DNA of 64,000 bases from assembly GCF_001586165.1 (NCBI RefSeq), contig NZ_CP014608.1, positions 2,418,001 to 2,482,000 of the forward strand, in the 5' to 3' direction. The notes beneath the pieces were generated by a model. That model was not told the origin of the DNA and ran no database searches. It worked only from the letters and a program-made list of their open reading frames with translations. The stretch is from Obesumbacterium proteus. GTDB taxonomy: Bacteria > Pseudomonadota > Gammaproteobacteria > Enterobacterales > Enterobacteriaceae. A program made the position numbers and the translations under genes. Shown here in pieces: positions 34,603 through 44,217 of this stretch (position 1 is its first letter; each line of letters opens with the position of its first letter).

Positions 34603-34724
34603 AGATAGCTCCCTAAAGTGAGATACGGCAATAACCTATTCAGACGTCAGGCTGGGTAGATAACCGCACACACGAAAATTGATGACAGTCACTTTTGAAT
34701 TGGAGACAAGACAACTGCGGCGAG

Positions 34725-34751
34725 AAAAAGGGGGAGGGAACGATCTCCCCC
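34725..34751 (-). terminator. Internal terminator between gltI and gltJ
   Basis: On the minus strand GGGGGAG / CTCCCCC with an 8-nt loop followed by TTTTTC. It should end most gltI transcripts and let a fraction read into gltJKL. Confidence 0.85.
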
Positions 34752-34861
34752 AATCCCGTCTGCCTAAAGTTTTGTCAGCAATCTAGCGCCTTTGCGTAAC
34801 TCTAATGACAATGGCGATTGTCTCCGTCTCCTTAATTTTTACATCGTGCGGAGACTGGGAC
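34725..34861 (-). ncRNA. sroC: SroC-like sRNA from the gltI-gltJ spacer (candidate)
   Basis: In E. coli and Salmonella the sRNA SroC comes from the gltI 3' end/gltI-gltJ spacer and acts as a sponge of GcvB. Here the spacer at the same place ends in a strong terminator (34725-34751) about 110 nt after the gltI stop, which fits release of a short RNA. I call this by position and structure; I did not align the primary sequence, and the 5' end may lie inside gltI. Confidence 0.45.
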
Positions 34862-35794
34862 TTATTTAGCGATTTGGTCGTTAGGGGCTTTGAACAGCGC
34901 TTTCATGTCATCAGAAAGAGCAAAGTTCATATTCATATTTTTTGGTGGAATTGGCTGATTGAACCAACGTTCAAACCATTTAGCGGCTTCGCCAGAGGTT
35001 TGCGCTTTGGCAATGGTTTCATCCATCAGCTTTTTAAAGGCTGGATCATTTTTACGCAGCATACAGCCGTAGGCTTCATGCGACTGAGGAGTGCCTACGA
35101 TTTCCCACTGATCCGGTTTCTTCGCTTTAGCACGCTCACCGGCCAACAAAGCGTCATCCATCATAAAGGCCACTGCGCGACCGCTTTCCAGAGTACGGAA
35201 CGAGTCACCGTGATCTTTGGCGCTGATGATGCGCATTTTCATATTGTCTTTTTCGTTCAGCTTATTAAGCAGGATCTCAGAGGTGGTGCCTGATGTGACC
35301 ACGACCGGTTTGCCCGCCAGATCTTTGAAATCTTTAATATCGCCGCCTTTTTTCACCAGCAGACGAGTACCAACGACGAAGATCGAGTTAGAGAAAGCCG
35401 CCTGCTGCTGGCGCTCTGCGTTGTTGGTGGTGGAACCACATTCAAAATCAAAGGTTCCGTTTTGCAGCAGTGGGATTCGGTTCTGCGAGGTGATTGGCAA
35501 CATTTTCACCTGCAAATTAGGCATGTTCAGCTGCTTTTTAACCGCATCAACGATTTGATTAGAATAGTCTTGGGAATAGCCCACCACTTTCTGCGCGTTA
35601 TCGTAATAAGAGAAAGGTACAGAAGATTCGCGATGACCAACGACGATAACGCCGCTGCTTTTAATCTTTTGTAATGTGTCTGCAGAGGCTTCAGCTTTCT
35701 GGGCGTCTGCTGCTTTTGCTTCATCTGCGGCGTGAGCCACGGTGCCAGACATACCGATTAGCAGCATTGATAACGCCAGTTTGCGCATTTGCAT
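34862..35794 (-). CDS. gltI: Glutamate/aspartate periplasmic binding protein
   Basis: A 310-residue periplasmic solute-binding protein. A signal peptide (about 1-22, ending AHA) is followed by an Ala/Lys-rich linker and the type II binding fold: GVIVVGHRESSVPFSYYDN near 50, NGTFDFECGSTTNN near 113, and SAKDHGDSFRTLESGRAVAF near 190. It delivers glutamate and aspartate to GltJKL. The ATG at 35794 has AGGAG upstream. The N-terminal linker is slightly longer than in E. coli (302 residues). Confidence 0.97.
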   Translation of the reverse strand: MQMRKLALSMLLIGMSGTVAHAADEAKAADAQKAEASADTLQKIKSSGVIVVGHRESSVPFSYYDNAQKVVGYSQDYSNQIVDAVKKQLNMPNLQVKMLPITSQNRIPLLQNGTFDFECGSTTNNAERQQQAAFSNSIFVVGTRLLVKKGGDIKDFKDLAGKPVVVTSGTTSEILLNKLNEKDNMKMRIISAKDHGDSFRTLESGRAVAFMMDDALLAGERAKAKKPDQWEIVGTPQSHEAYGCMLRKNDPAFKKLMDETIAKAQTSGEAAKWFERWFNQPIPPKNMNMNFALSDDMKALFKAPNDQIAK

Positions 35795-36209
35795 TCGCGT
35801 ACTCCTTTGATTGTTGTGTTACAAGTTTCATATTTAATTGTTATATAAAGCTTTTGTTACTGCTTTTTATCTGTTCGCACGTGAGTGCCGGAACGATGGC
35901 ACCGCTGCACGTTTACCCATTGTCGAAAGTGGTTGTCTCTACTTTGTTTGGCGTGCAAAAAACGTCTGCACTTGATAGCAAAATAGCCTAATGTAACTAA
36001 ATTGATATCTTTATGTTTATATTTTGAGACATAAACCGCACCATTTAGTGGCATAAAATTCTCGATGCACAAAAATAATGCAGCTAATGCATCAAATTTG
36101 TGCAGCGTTTTTATGGATTAACGCCAACGCATGAGTTTCGGTTGTTATGTGGGAAATACTGCAAGAGGTGTGCCATAAATTGAGCTCCGCGAGGGAGCTC
36201 ATGGCGATA
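35795..36209. other. gltI promoter region
   Basis: A 415-bp gap between the PPOX-protein gene's end and gltI, both on the minus strand. It is AT-rich near gltI and should hold its promoter. The hairpin GAGCTCC / GGGAGCTC at 36182-36200, followed on the minus strand by AATTTAT, probably ends the PPOX gene. No further gene is evident. Confidence 0.5.
36182..36200 (-). terminator. Hairpin after the PPOX gene
   Basis: Stem GAGCTCCC / GGAGCTC with a short CGC loop directly beyond the stop codon on the minus strand; weak T-run. Confidence 0.55.
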
Positions 36210-36797
36210 TTAGGCTTGAGAGTCTGCTTGAGATAGTGCGATGTGGGCGCGGACAATTTCCATGATAGAAGGCAGTGACTTAGGATCAATATGGCGTTCA
36301 GCGTTCCATAAGCCCCCAAAGGTCACGGCTCTGCCGCAGTGAATAAAGGCTTCTTCAACGTTAATCACCAGCACGCTACGAGCGGCATTTTCTTGCACAT
36401 TGAAGCGCTGGCATAATTTAGGATCGACGCTGATTTGTGCGGTGCCATTTACACGGAAGGCTTCACTCCAGCCCGGGATTAAAAACAGCAGCCCGATCGT
36501 TGGGTTATTCAGCAGATTACGAATGCCGTCTAAGCGGTTGTTACCCGGTAAGTCGGGCAGCAACAGCGTCTTTTCATCTTCCACTACGACAAAGCCCGCA
36601 TCTCCGCCTTTGGGAGAGCAGTCCATTCCGTTTTCACCAACCGTTGAAATCACGACAAATGAAGAAGACGCGATCAGCTGACGGGCGTAGCTATCAATGT
36701 GATCAATTTGCTTCTGCAGCACCATCTTATTGGGCTGAGCATAGTGTTCACGCAATTTTTGCTCATCGGCAATGATAAATTCAGGATTTAGCTGCAT
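36210..36797 (-). CDS. Pyridoxamine-5'-phosphate-oxidase-like FMN-binding protein
   Basis: A 195-residue split-barrel flavoprotein of the PPOX superfamily (the MSMEG_1061-like group, where NAD(P)H or other small-molecule oxidoreductases occur). Visible features are SFVVISTVGENGMDCSPKGG near 45-64, the LLLPDLPGNNRLDGIRNLL segment near 76-94 typical of the FMN site, and IHCGRAVTFGGLW near 150. The start at 36797 removes a 21-residue extension without a ribosome site. Its substrate is unknown and it has no operon partners. Confidence 0.75.
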   Translation of the reverse strand: MQLNPEFIIADEQKLREHYAQPNKMVLQKQIDHIDSYARQLIASSSFVVISTVGENGMDCSPKGGDAGFVVVEDEKTLLLPDLPGNNRLDGIRNLLNNPTIGLLFLIPGWSEAFRVNGTAQISVDPKLCQRFNVQENAARSVLVINVEEAFIHCGRAVTFGGLWNAERHIDPKSLPSIMEIVRAHIALSQADSQA

Positions 36798-36915
36798 CAC
36801 TTTCTCATTAATGACTAGGGAAATTGCGGGCACATTAACAGCAGTAAGTATGATTCGCAATCGCGAAAATAACCCTATTTCATTGAGGGAAAGGTGTTCT
36901 GGGGAGTTGATAAGT

Positions 36916-36938
36916 ACCTCCCCCGAGAAGGGGGAGGT
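36916..36938 (-). terminator. Hairpin after lnt
   Basis: Perfect 9-bp stem ACCTCCCCC / GGGGGAGGT with a 5-nt loop, 9 bp after the lnt stop on the minus strand. Only ACTTAT follows, so the U-run is weak. Confidence 0.6.
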
Positions 36939-36947
36939 GGTGCGGGA

Positions 36948-38471
36948 TTAACGGCGTTTACGTCCGGCAATCAGCGCAAGACCGGCCATGACAAAGGTAA
37001 TAATCCATAATGGGATAGAACCAAAGCGGGCGTAAGGCGTGATGCCAGTCGTCGGTGCAACGTTAACTTCGAGTACTTTGCGTTCAAACTGTGGAATTTC
37101 CGCAATCACATTCCCTGAAGCATCAACCGCAGCGGTAACGCCGTTGTTGGTGCTGCGCAGCAGTGGACGACCAAGTTCTAACGCACGCATCCGTGCCATT
37201 TGGAAATGCTGCCATGGGCCAATGGAGTGGCCGAACCACGCATCGTTAGACACGGTGAGCAAGAAGTTAGTGTCCGGGCGGAAGTTAGCGCGTACCTGTT
37301 CGCCAAGCACGATTTCATAGCAAATAGCCGCGGTTAGGTTATATCCCTGCACGCTGAGCTGTGGCTGGATATAGTCTCCACGGCTAAAGGCTGACATTGG
37401 CAGGTTAAAGAACGGCGCTAGAGGACGCAGCAAATCTTCCATCGGCACAAATTCGCCAAAAGGAACCAGATGGTGCTTGTTGTAGCGGTTTTTGCTCGGA
37501 TAAACGTAGGGTTCTTTCTCACCCAAGACAATTACGGTGTTGTAATAACGTGGGCCATATTCGCCCATGCGGTCATCAACAATACCGGTAATCAGGCTGC
37601 TGTGGTGGGAGCGGAACAGGCTGTCGAGCATGGTTAAGAACTGGTTCTGATTCTTCTCAGTATCTGGGATTGCGGATTCCGGCCAAATAATAATCGGCGC
37701 TTTCCCCAGATAAGGACGTGACTCATCCAGATAGGTTTGCAGCGTGGTGATCAGCGCGTTTGGATCCCATTTCATGGATTGCTCAATGTTACCCTGAACC
37801 ATCGCCACGTTAACCGCTTTGTCTGTTTGGTTCTGATACCACTGAATGCCGCGTAGCGGCCAAGGTAATAACAACAGCGCGAGAGCAACAATCGCGGGAG
37901 CAATTTTGCGCAGGCAGACTGAAAGCACAACCAATCCACTGATAATCATCAGTAAATAGGTGATGGTGTCCATACCAGCAATGGGGGCAATGCCTTTCAG
38001 CGGGCCGTTGATCTGGCTATAGCCAAACTGAAGCCATGGGAAGCCGGTTAATACCCAGCCGCGCAGGAATTCAGTCAATTGCCAAAGCGCTGGAGCTGCA
38101 ATAACTAAACGCCAAACGTTCGCCTTAGGCCAAAAACGATTGAGCACACCGGCAAAAAGCATCGGGTAGAGCGCAAGATAGGCGGCCAGCAGCACGACCA
38201 GTGACATACTCACCGGCGTTGGCATGCCGCCAAACTGTTCAATACTCACATAAACCCAGTTGATTCCGGTTCCGAATAACCCCATTCCCCACAGAAAACC
38301 CAAACCGACGGCTTGTTTCGTGGTGCGGTTAAGCGTAACGGCAAGCAGGCCAATCAGTGAAACGAGAGCCGCGGGCCAGAAATCATAGGGAGAGAAAGAG
38401 AGGGTGCCAGCGGCACCCAAGATAAGCGCCAGCAGGGCGCGAACCCACTGGCGTTGAAGTAATGAACACAT
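36948..38471 (-). CDS. lnt: Apolipoprotein N-acyltransferase
   Basis: A 507-residue inner-membrane enzyme that adds the third acyl chain to lipoproteins, such as RlpA, LptE and ChiQ coded here. Seven or so helices precede a nitrilase-like periplasmic domain (about 225-480). The catalytic triad is seen as Glu in IIWPESAIPD near 265, Lys in NRYNKHHLVPFGEF near 335 and Cys in AAICYEIVLGEQ near 385. The start at 38471, 8 nt after corC, gives a family-like length; an upstream start inside corC is possible. Confidence 0.96.
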   Translation of the reverse strand: MCSLLQRQWVRALLALILGAAGTLSFSPYDFWPAALVSLIGLLAVTLNRTTKQAVGLGFLWGMGLFGTGINWVYVSIEQFGGMPTPVSMSLVVLLAAYLALYPMLFAGVLNRFWPKANVWRLVIAAPALWQLTEFLRGWVLTGFPWLQFGYSQINGPLKGIAPIAGMDTITYLLMIISGLVVLSVCLRKIAPAIVALALLLLPWPLRGIQWYQNQTDKAVNVAMVQGNIEQSMKWDPNALITTLQTYLDESRPYLGKAPIIIWPESAIPDTEKNQNQFLTMLDSLFRSHHSSLITGIVDDRMGEYGPRYYNTVIVLGEKEPYVYPSKNRYNKHHLVPFGEFVPMEDLLRPLAPFFNLPMSAFSRGDYIQPQLSVQGYNLTAAICYEIVLGEQVRANFRPDTNFLLTVSNDAWFGHSIGPWQHFQMARMRALELGRPLLRSTNNGVTAAVDASGNVIAEIPQFERKVLEVNVAPTTGITPYARFGSIPLWIITFVMAGLALIAGRKRR

Positions 38472-38478
38472 GTTGTTA

Positions 38479-39363
38479 TTAATCTTCCAGATCCAATTTC
38501 GGTTGAGGGGACTCATCCGGGATTTTGACATGAACCTGTATAATGCGTCGACTATCGGCCATGGCTACTTTGAATTGGTAACCATCAATGTCAATGGTTT
38601 CGCCGCGTGCCGGGAGATGGCCAAAGGCTTGCATTACCAAGCCACCCACGGTATCCACTTCTTCATCGCTGAAGTGAGTACCGAAGGCTTCGTTAAAGTC
38701 TTCAATTTGAGTCAGCGCACGCACGGTATACATGTGGCGGCTGATCTGGCGCACATCGCGATCTTCAACTTCGTCATATTCATCGTCGATTTCACCCACG
38801 ATAAGCTCGAGGATATCTTCGATGGTGACCAAGCCGGAAACGCCACCGAATTCATCGATAACGATCGCCATGTGATAACGCTGTGAACGGAACTCTTTGA
38901 GCATACGGTCAACACGTTTGCTCTCTGGAACAACCACGGCTGCGCGCAGCACTCTGTCGATGCTGAACGGCTCAGAATCGCTGCGCATAAACGGCAGCAA
39001 ATCTTTCGCCATCAGGATCCCTTCGATGTGATCTTTATCTTCGCTAATCACCGGGAAACGAGAGTGGGCAGAATCAACAATCACGTCTAGACACTCTTCC
39101 AGAGTCTGATTACGTTTCAAGGTGACCATTTGGCTACGTGGGATCATGATGTCGCGAACGCGCTGCTCCGCGATATCCATCACGCCTTCCAGCATGTCAC
39201 GGGTATCGGGATCGATCAGATCGTTTTGTTCGGAATCACGGATCAGTTCAACTAAATCTCCACGGTTTTTAGGTTCTCCGTGGAACAGCTGATTGAGAAT
39301 CAGAGAGAAAAAACCCTTTTTGGGACTGGGGCTATCGTTGTTTTGTGAATGGTCGTCGCTCAT
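38479..39363 (-). CDS. corC: CorC/YbeX, CBS-domain protein
   Basis: A 294-residue cytoplasmic protein with paired CBS domains (about 68-190, IMIPRSQMVTLKRNQTLEEC and IDEFGGVSGLVTIEDILE) and a C-terminal CorC/HlyC domain (about 205-285). It was linked to magnesium and cobalt efflux with CorA and later, with YbeY and YbeZ, to ribosome quality. It lies between ybeY (80-bp gap) and lnt. Confidence 0.95.
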   Translation of the reverse strand: MSDDHSQNNDSPSPKKGFFSLILNQLFHGEPKNRGDLVELIRDSEQNDLIDPDTRDMLEGVMDIAEQRVRDIMIPRSQMVTLKRNQTLEECLDVIVDSAHSRFPVISEDKDHIEGILMAKDLLPFMRSDSEPFSIDRVLRAAVVVPESKRVDRMLKEFRSQRYHMAIVIDEFGGVSGLVTIEDILELIVGEIDDEYDEVEDRDVRQISRHMYTVRALTQIEDFNEAFGTHFSDEEVDTVGGLVMQAFGHLPARGETIDIDGYQFKVAMADSRRIIQVHVKIPDESPQPKLDLED

Positions 39364-39443
39364 GGCGTTAGTGTGTGGTTACTCATATAAGTGGTCAATA
39401 ATTCACGTCATACGGCGCGATTAGGGGCCGCATGACGCAATAT

Positions 39444-39917
39444 TTAATCGGATTCTTTTTCCGCCGCGTAGGGATCGGGATACCCGAGTTCCTGCATGAT
39501 TTCGGCTTCTAAAGCTTCCATTTCTTCTGCTTCTTCATCGATGATGTGGTCATACCCTAGCAGATGTAGACTGCCGTGAACAACCATATGCGCCCAATGC
39601 GAGAGCAGGGAAATCTCTTGTTCTTTTGCTTCTGCTTCAACTACCTGCCGACAGATAATCATATCACCCAGCAGCGGAAGCTCAATGCCCGGAGGCGCTT
39701 CGAACGGGAAGGATAACACGTTGGTCGGTTTATCCTTACCACGATAGGTCATATTGAGCTCGTGACTCTCTGCTTCATCAACCAAACGAATGGTGACTTC
39801 CGCCTCTTCTTGAAACTTAGGTAGCACCGCTTCAAGCCATTGACGGAAATCGGCCTCAGTTGGCAACCCTTCCGTGTTTTCACAGGCGATTTGCAGATCT
39901 AATATTACATTGCTCAT
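39444..39917 (-). CDS. ybeY: Endoribonuclease YbeY
   Basis: A 157-residue metal-dependent RNase acting in 16S rRNA 3' maturation and ribosome quality control. The zinc motif H-x3-H-x5-H is present as VVHGSLHLLGYDH near 112-124. It follows ybeZ by 26 bp. E. coli YbeY has 155 residues. Confidence 0.96.
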   Translation of the reverse strand: MSNVILDLQIACENTEGLPTEADFRQWLEAVLPKFQEEAEVTIRLVDEAESHELNMTYRGKDKPTNVLSFPFEAPPGIELPLLGDMIICRQVVEAEAKEQEISLLSHWAHMVVHGSLHLLGYDHIIDEEAEEMEALEAEIMQELGYPDPYAAEKESD

Positions 39918-39943
39918 AGTGTGTTGCTCATAATACTTCCAGC

Positions 39944-41002
39944 TTAGTGTGATTCTTGCCCTGAGGCTGACGTTTGGGCTTCGCGCTTACGCTGTTCCGC
40001 CAGCTCATCTTTACGCTTTTGCTCCGCCAGTTCCCATGCTTCATAGGCCATCACAACTTGGGCAACGACCGGATGACGTACCACGTCTTCGCTGGTCAGG
40101 AAGTTGAAGCTGATCTCTTCGACGGAAGAAAGCACTTCAATGGCATGGCGTAATCCCGACTTCTGCGCGCGCGGTAAGTCGATCTGGGTGACATCACCGG
40201 TAATCACCGCTTTCGAGTTAAAACCGATACGCGTCAGGAACATTTTCATCTGTTCGATGGTGGTGTTTTGGCTTTCATCCAGAATGATAAACGCGTCATT
40301 CAATGTGCGTCCGCGCATGTAGGCGAGCGGGGCAACTTCGATGACGTTGCGTTCCATCAGTTTTTCTACGCGCTCAAAACCGAGCATCTCGAACAGTGCA
40401 TCATACAAGGGACGCAGGTAAGGATCGACTTTTTGGCTCAAGTCACCGGGTAAGAAGCCCAGCTTTTCACCGGCTTCCACCGCAGGGCGGGTAAGCAAAA
40501 TACGGCGAATTTCTTGGCGCTCTAAAGCATCAACCGCGGCAGCAACGGCAAGATAGGTTTTACCGGTACCGGCAGGACCAACGCCAAAGGTAATATCGTG
40601 ATCCAATACATTGGCGATGTACTGCGCCTGATTGGGCGTGCGCGGTTTGATGACGCCACGCTTGGTTTTGATATTAACGGCTTTGCCGTATTCAGGCACA
40701 TGGTCAGACACCTGCTCCAAAATGCCACTTTCTTTGATGGCCAGATGGATTTGTTCAGGAATAATATCCGGGATATGACCGCGCATTGGCGCCGTATCAA
40801 CATACAGATGGCGCAGGATATCTTTGGCGGCGTTGACGCAGGCCGCTTTACCCACCAGTTTGAACTGGTTATCGCGATGGCTGATTTCTATACCTAAACG
40901 GCGCTGTAGTTGCTTAATATTGTCATCAAACGGGCCACACAGGCTGTTTAGTCGCTGATTATCCGCCGGTTCTAATGCAAGTTCTTCAGTGATAATGTTC
41001 AA
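39944..41002 (-). CDS. ybeZ: PhoH-like ATPase YbeZ (PhoL)
   Basis: A 352-residue NTPase of the PhoH family, partner of YbeY. Walker A is GPAGTGKTYLA near 143-153 and Walker B is AFIILDESQN near 238. The start codon is TTG, with AGAGGA about 7 nt upstream, giving the N-terminus MNIITEELALEPADN. The C-terminal tail (about 325-352) is Glu/Lys/Arg-rich. It heads the ybeZ-ybeY-corC-lnt run. Confidence 0.95.
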   Translation of the reverse strand: MNIITEELALEPADNQRLNSLCGPFDDNIKQLQRRLGIEISHRDNQFKLVGKAACVNAAKDILRHLYVDTAPMRGHIPDIIPEQIHLAIKESGILEQVSDHVPEYGKAVNIKTKRGVIKPRTPNQAQYIANVLDHDITFGVGPAGTGKTYLAVAAAVDALERQEIRRILLTRPAVEAGEKLGFLPGDLSQKVDPYLRPLYDALFEMLGFERVEKLMERNVIEVAPLAYMRGRTLNDAFIILDESQNTTIEQMKMFLTRIGFNSKAVITGDVTQIDLPRAQKSGLRHAIEVLSSVEEISFNFLTSEDVVRHPVVAQVVMAYEAWELAEQKRKDELAEQRKREAQTSASGQESH

Positions 41003-41345
41003 ACTATTCCTCTGAGCTTATACCCATAACTAATAGCGTAAATGATACATGGCATTACGCCATTATTCTTCATCTGCGGGCTATTGTGACCAGAATTGCC
41101 AATACGCTTCGCAATTTCTCATTATTCAATGGGGGAGGAAGTGCGCTATTTCAACAGTGAATAATAAAAAAGCACCGTAGAACGATAATGAGCGTTATTG
41201 AAGCCTGATTTTAGGGGAATCGTAGGAATGGGGTCGTAGCAGCTTTAGCTGCCGGAGCGCCCCACCCTACGGTAAACCCATGTATCTCGATCTTATAAAC
41301 AACTCACATTATCGGCGCATGGCGCTTAATTTTGAGAACCAAATA
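41003..41345. other. Intergenic region between miaB and ybeZ
   Basis: A 343-bp gap. It should contain the ybeZ promoter and the miaB 3' end. The main structure is a 93-bp palindromic repeat at 41201-41293. I see no gene here. Confidence 0.5.
41201..41293 (-). repeat. Palindromic ~94-bp repeat, copy A
   Basis: Reverse complement of the element at 44218-44312, differing mainly in one 8-9-base patch. The inside folds on itself: GTAGGGTGGGGCG at one arm pairs imperfectly with CGACCCCATTCCTAC at the other, with an inner GCAGCTAAAGCTGC hairpin. It lies 52 bp beyond the miaB stop. Confidence 0.85.
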
Positions 41346-42770
41346 CTAAGGCTGATAACTCCCCACCCCCAACGCATCCTCTTTACGCGTGCGTGCAATA
41401 ACCGACTCTGGTGACTCATGAACGCGCAAATCCATCTGATCTTCGGTACGCACTAATACGCCACGCAGCGAGTTGGTTCTGACTTCGGTAATTTCTACAT
41501 CCACGAAGGTGCCTACTAGCTCCGGTGAACCTTCGAAGTTCACTACGCGGTTATTTTCAGTGCGGCCTGAGATTTCCATAACATTTTTGCGTGATACTCC
41601 TTCCACCAAAATGCGCTGCACGGTGCCAACCATTTTGCGGCTGTAGTTCTGTGCCTGCTGATTGATGCGATCTTGCAAAATATACAGACGCTGTTTTTTC
41701 TCTTCTTCAGAAACATCGTCAACCATGTCGGCGGCTGGCGTGCCCGGGCGCGGCGAGAAAACAAAGCTGTAGCTCACGTCGAAGTTGATTTCAGCTATCA
41801 GCTTCATCGTTTGTTCAAAATCTTCCTGCGTTTCACCGGGGAAGCCGACGATAAAGTCTGAACTGATGAGAATATCCGGCCGCGCTTTACGCAGTTTGCG
41901 AATGATGGATTTGTATTCAAGTACCGTATGGGTACGTTTCATCATATTCAGAACTCGGTCTGAACCGCTTTGTACCGGCAGATGCAGGAAGCTAACGAGC
42001 TCAGGCGTGTCTTCATACACGGCGATGATATCGTCGGTGAATTCAATAGGGTGGCTGGTGGTGAAGCGAATACGGTCGATTCCATCAATGGCGGCAACCA
42101 AGCGCAGCAGCTCGGCGAAAGTACAAATATCGCCGTCGAAGGAAGGGCCGCGGTAGGCATTCACATTTTGCCCAAGCAGGTTGACTTCGCGCACGCCTTG
42201 GGCGGCGAGCTGAGCAATTTCAAACAACACGTCGTCGCATGGACGGCTGACTTCTTCACCGCGGGTATAAGGCACCACGCAGTACGTGCAGTACTTATTA
42301 CAGCCTTCCATGATGGAGACAAAGGCACTTGGGCCATCGGCACGCGGCTCGGGAAGCCGGTCGAATTTTTCGATTTCAGGGAAGCTCACGTCCACGATAG
42401 GGCTTTTGCTACCGCGAACCTTATTGATCATTTCTGGCAAACGATGCAGCGTTTGTGGGCCAAAAACGATGTCGACATAGTGGGCACGCTGGCGCAGCAG
42501 TTTGCCTTCCTGCGAGGCCACGCAGCCGCCAACGCCGATAATGACGTTTGGATTCGCTTCTTTGAGCAACTTCCAGCGACCGAGTTGGTGGAAAACCTTC
42601 TCTTGTGCTTTTTCTCGAATCGAGCAGGTATTTAGCAGCAAGACATCTGCCTCTTCGGCATTCTCGGTCAGTTCGAAACCGTGCGTGCTGCCCAGTAAAT
42701 CTGCCATTTTAGATGAGTCATACTCATTCATCTGGCAGCCCCAGGTTTTAATATGCAGTTTTTGTGTCAT
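41346..42770 (-). CDS. miaB: tRNA-2-methylthio-N6-dimethylallyladenosine synthase
   Basis: A 474-residue radical-SAM methylthiotransferase that thiomethylates A37 of tRNAs reading UNN codons. The N-terminal domain has three cluster cysteines (WGCQMNEYDS, NTCSIREKA, GGCVASQEG) and the radical-SAM motif is CNKYCTYCVVPY near 157-168. A TRAM RNA-binding domain ends the protein. Length equals E. coli MiaB. Confidence 0.98.
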   Translation of the reverse strand: MTQKLHIKTWGCQMNEYDSSKMADLLGSTHGFELTENAEEADVLLLNTCSIREKAQEKVFHQLGRWKLLKEANPNVIIGVGGCVASQEGKLLRQRAHYVDIVFGPQTLHRLPEMINKVRGSKSPIVDVSFPEIEKFDRLPEPRADGPSAFVSIMEGCNKYCTYCVVPYTRGEEVSRPCDDVLFEIAQLAAQGVREVNLLGQNVNAYRGPSFDGDICTFAELLRLVAAIDGIDRIRFTTSHPIEFTDDIIAVYEDTPELVSFLHLPVQSGSDRVLNMMKRTHTVLEYKSIIRKLRKARPDILISSDFIVGFPGETQEDFEQTMKLIAEINFDVSYSFVFSPRPGTPAADMVDDVSEEEKKQRLYILQDRINQQAQNYSRKMVGTVQRILVEGVSRKNVMEISGRTENNRVVNFEGSPELVGTFVDVEITEVRTNSLRGVLVRTEDQMDLRVHESPESVIARTRKEDALGVGSYQP

Positions 42771-43013
42771 CGATTTGCCATTGCTTTATGCAGGTGGATT
42801 TCGGACAGACCGGCACTGTTATCTAAAGCGGATAAAGCATCGGGTGAAAATCGCGATAGATATTAAAAGGTAGAGGTGTCGGAACAAGCCCATACGCAGG
42901 TCGGCTATTGTAATCTTTGCCTTAAGTCATGACTACCCTATAACCTCACGCTTTGTGGACGGAATCAAAGGTAAAATCCGGTACAATGGCGAAATATATA
43001 AGCGGGAGGATTT

Positions 43014-44189
43014 ATGGCCGAGCATAAAAGTGATGTTGTCGTTATCGGTGGCGGCATGGTGGGCGCTGCCGCCGCGTTGGGGTTGGCTCAGGCCGGTTTT
43101 ACTGTCACGGTTGTGGAAAACCGTAAGCCTCGCCCATTCGATGCGTCGCAGCCACCTGATTTACGAATATCGGCTATTAGTGTTTCATCGGTGGCGTTGC
43201 TAGAAAGTATTGGCGTATGGAAAACCTTACGTCACATGCGCAGTGCGGCCTATCGTGGTTTAGAAACCTGGGAGTGGGAAGCATCCCGCGTCAGTTTCAG
43301 CGCCCAAGAACTGGGTATTCCAGAGCTCGGCTATATGCTAGAAAACGAAGTGCTGCAGCTTGCGCTATGGCAGCACTTAGAGCAGATGCCTAATATTTCG
43401 CTGATGGTTCCTGCTGAATTAAAAACCATCGCACAGAGCCAAGACGTGTGGAACGTAGAACTGAGCGACGGGCGTGAAATTGAAACCAAGTTGGTTTTAG
43501 GTGCCGATGGCGCGAACTCTTTAGTGCGCGCTCAGGCGGGCATAGGCGTGCGTGGCTGGCAATATCGTCAATCTTGCATGCTGATAACCGTTCAAACGCA
43601 GGAAGACCCCTTAGACGTCACGTGGCAGCAGTTTACGCCGCAGGGCCCGCGCGCTTTTCTGCCGCTGTGGGATAACTGGGCTTCGCTGGTCTGGTATGAC
43701 AGTCCCGCTCGGATCCGTCAGCTTATGGCATTACCTATGTCGCAGCTTACGCAAGAAATCAAACAAACGTTCCCCGCTCGTTTAGGTGATGTGACGGCAG
43801 TAGCCGCTGGATCTTTCCCTCTGGTGCGTCGCCATGCGAACCGTTACGTGCAAAGTGGTTTGGCTTTACTTGGCGATGCGGCGCACACCATTAATCCATT
43901 GGCAGGGCAGGGCGTTAATCTGGGATATCGCGATGTAGATGCGCTGTTGGATGTGGTGATCAATGCGCGCCAGCAGGGTGAAATTTGGCACAGCGAAGAA
44001 ATCCTGAAACGTTATCAGCACCGTCGCCGTCCAGATAATTTATTAATGCAGGCCGGTATGGATCTGTTTTATAGCGCTTTCAGCAATGAACTTAAGCCTT
44101 TGCAACTGGTACGAAATTTAGGATTGATGGCAGCGGAGCGCTCAGGAGAGTTAAAAAAACGTGCGTTGAAGTATGCGTTGGGGTTGTAG
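43014..44189 (+). CDS. ubiF: 3-demethoxyubiquinol 3-hydroxylase UbiF
   Basis: A 391-residue FAD monooxygenase of ubiquinone synthesis (C6 ring hydroxylation). The Rossmann motif is GGGMVGAAAALGLAQAG (12-28), the DG motif VLGADGANSLVRAQ lies near 162 and the second FAD motif LLGDAAHTINPLAGQGVNLG near 285. A GGGAGGA ribosome site precedes the start. It is divergent from miaB and followed by a palindromic repeat 28 bp beyond the stop. Confidence 0.97.
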   Translation: MAEHKSDVVVIGGGMVGAAAALGLAQAGFTVTVVENRKPRPFDASQPPDLRISAISVSSVALLESIGVWKTLRHMRSAAYRGLETWEWEASRVSFSAQELGIPELGYMLENEVLQLALWQHLEQMPNISLMVPAELKTIAQSQDVWNVELSDGREIETKLVLGADGANSLVRAQAGIGVRGWQYRQSCMLITVQTQEDPLDVTWQQFTPQGPRAFLPLWDNWASLVWYDSPARIRQLMALPMSQLTQEIKQTFPARLGDVTAVAAGSFPLVRRHANRYVQSGLALLGDAAHTINPLAGQGVNLGYRDVDALLDVVINARQQGEIWHSEEILKRYQHRRRPDNLLMQAGMDLFYSAFSNELKPLQLVRNLGLMAAERSGELKKRALKYALGL

Positions 44190-44217
44190 ACCTCTAGCAA
44201 TGTGTTGACTGCCTATG

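Noticed and set aside
38472..38531. Longer Lnt starting inside corC
   Set aside because: The start at 38471 already gives a full-length family protein beginning just before the first membrane helix.
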